A stretch of DNA of 64,000 nt. Origin: JAHEFU01 sp041395205. GTDB taxonomy: Bacteria; 4484-113; JAFGCY01. The notes under the pieces are model-generated. The model had not been told where the DNA came from. It did not search any database and saw only the letters and a list, made by a program, of their open reading frames with translations. Within the stretch, counting starts at the first letter, position 1. Every line of letters starts with the position of its first letter. Shown here piece by piece: positions 61,021 through 64,000 of the stretch. The stretch covers positions 248,001-312,000 of the forward strand of contig JAWLAZ010000003.1 of assembly GCA_041395205.1 (NCBI GenBank). The letters are read 5' to 3'. Both the position numbers and the translations under genes were made by a program.

Positions 61021-64000
61021 ATGTTCATAGCCTGGCCGGAACTCCAGAGACGATTCAGCATTGCCGCCGAGCGCAGCATTGCCAGCCCCGGCCTGCGCCT
61101 CTGCGACCTGCGCGGCAGCTCGGTGTTCTTCCTGCTGCACCACTTCACCGAAAGCTCCGGCCAGCCGCTGCTGGTGCTCACCGAGACCACGGCCAAGGCC
61201 CAGCAGATGCAGCAGTTCCTCTCACATGTGGAACGCCTCGTGGAGGGCCGCGAACCGCGCCAGGATGACTACCTCGTCTTCCCGGACTTCGAGCCGCAGA
61301 ACCTCTTCGAGTATGTCGATCCCCCGGTGGAGCTGCTGGACCAGCGCAACCAGGTGCTCGACGCCCTGCAGCGCGGCTCCTGCCGGGCCGTCTTCGCCTC
61401 GGCCAAGGCCTGCTTCCGCCTGCTGCCCCCGCCCGCCGACTACAACTCGCGCGAGATCATCCTCGCCACCGAGGACGGGCTCGCGGAACTTGAGCATGAC
61501 AGCGGCGTGAAGCGCCACCTGCTGGAGGGCAACCTCACGAGCATCGACCGCGATGAGCTGGCCAGCCGTCTGAATGCCAGCGGCTACAGCAAGGTCACGA
61601 CCGTCACCGAGCCCGGCCAGTTCGCGATCCGTGGCGGGCTCGTTGACATCTACGCCGTCGGCCAGCAGCTGCCGGCGCGCATCGACCTGTTCGGCGATGC
61701 GATCGAGAGCATCCACGAATTCCGGCCCGACACCCAGCGCACCGGGACCGCCCTGCCGATCCTGCAGATCCTCCCGCTGGCGATCCACGGCGAGCGCCTG
61801 CGCCTGCCGGAGAGCCGCGTCTGGCTCGAGGACCGCTGGCGCGAGTACCGCCGCGAGTTCCAGGGCAGCATCAGCCCCTCGGCCTTCGAGCGCCTGAGCG
61901 AGCTCGTTGACAACGACTTCGAGCACCTCGAGAACGGCATCGCCATCCCGCGTGCGGGCTGGTACTACCGCGCGATCGCCAGCGAGGACTGCACGCTCTG
62001 GGACTACCTGCTGCCGGACACGCAGGTCGTGGTGCATGAGGACAGCTTCGTTGACAGCGAAACCAACAGCTACTTCACCTTCTGGCAGAACCGCTTCGGC
62101 GACTGGCTGAAGAACGGCCTGAGCTTCCTGCACTTCGAGCACTTCTACCGCCTGCCCGCGGGCCGGCTGGCCGAGAGCCTGGCAACGCTCAGCTCCGGCG
62201 GGCTCGTGCTTGCCAACGGTGACGAGCTTGAGGGCCTGCCGCCGATCCGCCCCGTGTTCACCCACAGCTTCAGTGCCGCTGAACTGTCCGGCGAGCACCA
62301 CAGCCTCGGCTTCGGCACCCCGCCCGCCGGCAAGTGGGGCACGAGCAAGCTCGAACAGAGCATCGCCGCCTACCCCGTGCTGGAGAGGATCAGGCCTACG
62401 GACCTGGCCCGTGAATATGTCGACCGCCCGGTCAGCGTGCTGACCCAGTTCAGCTCCCGCATGGCCGAGGTGCTCTCCGACGCCGGCCTGCACCCGGAGA
62501 TCCTCCCGGCGATCCTCCCCGGCGGTTTCCAGATCCCGGCCGGAGATGGCAACGAGCTGCCCGCCGCCGTCAACAATGACGGCTGGACCGTCGTCACCGA
62601 CATGGAGATCTTCGGCGAGATCACCGAGGTCGTGCCCGCCCGCCCGCGTTACGGCGGCGGCACGCCGATCCGCAAGTCCGAGGAACTCAGCGAGGGCGAC
62701 TACATCGTGCACATCGACTACGGCATCGGCCGCTTCGCGCGCCTCGTTGACAGGCAGCAGGGCGAGCTGACGCGCTCCTTCGTGGAGATCGAGTTCGCGA
62801 AGAATGACAAGCTGTTCGTGCCCGTCGACCAGCTCGACCGCCTGCGCCGCTACAGCTACGACGGCACGGACCCCGCGCTCAACACACTCGGCAAGGAGAC
62901 CTGGCAGAAGACCAAGGAGAAGGTCAAGAAGGACACGCTGGAACTGGCGAAGAAGCTGTTGTCACTCTACAAGCGCCGCAAGGTCGGCGGCGGCCACAGC
63001 TACAGCACCGCCGAGGAGTGGATGCACGAATTCGCCGAGGGCTTCCCCTACACGATGACCGAGGACCAGGGCAAGGCCTGGCTGGCCGTCGAGTCCGACA
63101 TGGAGGCCGCCCAGCCGATGGACCGCCTGATCGTCGGCGACGTGGGCTTCGGCAAGACCGAGATCGCGATGCGCAGCGCCTTCAAGGCCTGCGTGGATGA
63201 GCGCCAGGTGCTGGTGCTGTGTCCGACCACGATCCTCGCCGACCAGCACCACCGCAACTTCAGCCGCCGCTTCAAGCCCTTCCCCTTCAGGGTGGAGATG
63301 CTCAGCCGCTTCCAGTCCGCGAAGGAGCAGAAGGAGATCATCCGCCGCGTGAACGCCGGCGAGGTGGACATCGTTATCGCCACGCACCGCGGGCTCTCGA
63401 AGCAGATCGACTTCCCGCGCCTCGGGCTGCTCGTCGTCGACGAGGAGCAGCGCTTCGGCGTCAAGCAGAAGGAGAACCTCAAGCTGCGCTGGCCGGAGAT
63501 CGACGTGCTGACGATGTCCGCCACCCCGATCCCGCGCACCCTGCACATGTCGCTGATCGGCGTGCGCGACATCTCGCTGATCGAGACGGCACCCGTTGCC
63601 AGAAAGGCGGTCAAGACCTACGTCGGCGAGATGGACGAGATCATGGTGCGCGAGGCGATCCTGCGCGAGCTGGGGCGCGGCGGCCAGGTCTACTACCTGC
63701 ACAACCGCGTCGCCGACATCGAGCGCCTGCGCGAGAAGCTCGAGAAGCTCGTGCCGGAGACGAAGGTCCTGATCGCGCACGGGCAGATGAAGGAGGACCA
63801 GCTCGAGGAGGTGATGCACGCCTTCTCGCTGGGAGCCTTCCGCATCATGCTGGCGACGACGATCATCGAGAACGGGCTGGACATCCCGACCGTGAACACG
63901 ATCATCGTTGACAACGCCGAGAACCTCGGTCTGGCGCAGATGCACCAGCTGCGCGGCCGCGTCGGCAGGTCCGCCGTGCAGGCCTACGCCTTTTTCTTCC
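61021..64000 (+). CDS. mfd: Transcription-repair coupling factor Mfd (partial, runs off the end)
   Basis: Mfd pushes stalled RNA polymerase off damaged template strands and recruits UvrA. From ATG 61021 the frame stays open to the window edge (993 codons). The N-terminal UvrB-like domains come first. The RNA-polymerase-interacting domain begins at GDYIVHIDYGIGRF. The translocase has PYTMTEDQGKAW, Walker A GDVGFGKTEIAMR, DEEQRFGVKQKENL, TMSATPIPRTL and, at the edge, TTIIENGLDIPTVNT and QLRGRVGRS. These are unmistakable Mfd motifs. The C-terminal domain 7 lies beyond the window. Confidence 0.97.
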   Translation, partial: MFIAWPELQRRFSIAAERSIASPGLRLCDLRGSSVFFLLHHFTESSGQPLLVLTETTAKAQQMQQFLSHVERLVEGREPRQDDYLVFPDFEPQNLFEYVDPPVELLDQRNQVLDALQRGSCRAVFASAKACFRLLPPPADYNSREIILATEDGLAELEHDSGVKRHLLEGNLTSIDRDELASRLNASGYSKVTTVTEPGQFAIRGGLVDIYAVGQQLPARIDLFGDAIESIHEFRPDTQRTGTALPILQILPLAIHGERLRLPESRVWLEDRWREYRREFQGSISPSAFERLSELVDNDFEHLENGIAIPRAGWYYRAIASEDCTLWDYLLPDTQVVVHEDSFVDSETNSYFTFWQNRFGDWLKNGLSFLHFEHFYRLPAGRLAESLATLSSGGLVLANGDELEGLPPIRPVFTHSFSAAELSGEHHSLGFGTPPAGKWGTSKLEQSIAAYPVLERIRPTDLAREYVDRPVSVLTQFSSRMAEVLSDAGLHPEILPAILPGGFQIPAGDGNELPAAVNNDGWTVVTDMEIFGEITEVVPARPRYGGGTPIRKSEELSEGDYIVHIDYGIGRFARLVDRQQGELTRSFVEIEFAKNDKLFVPVDQLDRLRRYSYDGTDPALNTLGKETWQKTKEKVKKDTLELAKKLLSLYKRRKVGGGHSYSTAEEWMHEFAEGFPYTMTEDQGKAWLAVESDMEAAQPMDRLIVGDVGFGKTEIAMRSAFKACVDERQVLVLCPTTILADQHHRNFSRRFKPFPFRVEMLSRFQSAKEQKEIIRRVNAGEVDIVIATHRGLSKQIDFPRLGLLVVDEEQRFGVKQKENLKLRWPEIDVLTMSATPIPRTLHMSLIGVRDISLIETAPVARKAVKTYVGEMDEIMVREAILRELGRGGQVYYLHNRVADIERLREKLEKLVPETKVLIAHGQMKEDQLEEVMHAFSLGAFRIMLATTIIENGLDIPTVNTIIVDNAENLGLAQMHQLRGRVGRSAVQAYAFFF

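Overview
This window is the compact chromosomal core of a G+C-rich bacterium (about 60% by eye). Genes are tightly packed, often overlap by 1-20 bases and form long minus-strand operons. There are no insertion sequences, phage genes or CRISPR arrays. The gene content is bacterial: dnaA, an S10-spc-alpha ribosomal cluster, secY/secD/secF, relA, mfd, carB, a diaminopimelate pathway and a c-di-AMP operon. The phylum cannot be fixed by reading. A missing rpmD, infA and rpsD in the ribosomal cluster, an EF-G-2-type factor, several lipoproteins and the promoter style argue against a typical enteric or Bacillus genome and suggest a less-studied lineage.

Layout. 1-2.1 kb: the tail of an unknown protein, surE and a zinc-ribbon/double-FHA protein. 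2.1-3.9 kb (-): etfB-etfA. 4.1-10.8 kb (+): a DinG-type helicase, a ketopantoate-reductase-like protein and two lipoproteins that share an unrecognised module. A strong terminator at 10.85 kb separates them from the convergent EF-G-like gene. 13.1-17.8 kb (-): cupin-plsC-dapB-asd-dapA-sirtuin. 17.9-19.6 kb (-): a membrane GAF-GGDEF cyclase. 19.7-21.6 kb: dnaA (-) and a roughly 520-base spacer with possible DnaA boxes. 21.6-23.1 kb (+): a TPR protein and an LpoB/CsgG-like lipoprotein. 23.1-29.9 kb (-): secD-secF-recJ-relA-dtd. 30-33.3 kb (-): carB, divergent from an enoyl-CoA hydratase. 34.3-36.3 kb (-): a CotH-like lipoprotein. Then tRNA-Val and ilvE. 37.4-43.8 kb (-): NlpC/P60-cdaA-cdaR-glmM and a two-module fusion ending in an acyl-ACP-reductase-like domain. 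43.8-59.8 kb (-): the ribosomal cluster in two transcription units, from promoters near 59.94 kb (rpsJ to map) and 47.88 kb (rpmJ to rpsI). 59.8-61.0 kb: a repeat- and palindrome-rich spacer around a small membrane protein gene. 61.0 kb to the end (+): mfd, cut by the window edge.

How the genes work together. The dap operon, CdaA/CdaR/GlmM, NlpC/P60 and the LpoB-like lipoprotein all serve the cell wall and its control. RelA, CdaA and the GGDEF protein give three nucleotide second messengers. EtfAB, the enoyl-CoA hydratase and IlvE fit acyl-CoA and branched-chain amino acid metabolism.

Most readable promoters share an extended -10 (TGn followed by a TATAAT-like hexamer). In at least six cases the start codon lies 6-7 bases after the -10, so the mRNAs should be leaderless. 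The most unusual items are the shared lipoprotein module with a cohesin-like giant lipoprotein, the quinate-dehydrogenase-like/acyl-ACP-reductase fusion, a sirtuin without its zinc cysteines, a terminator-like hairpin inside the S10 operon, and the palindrome/heptad-repeat region at 60.0-61.0 kb.
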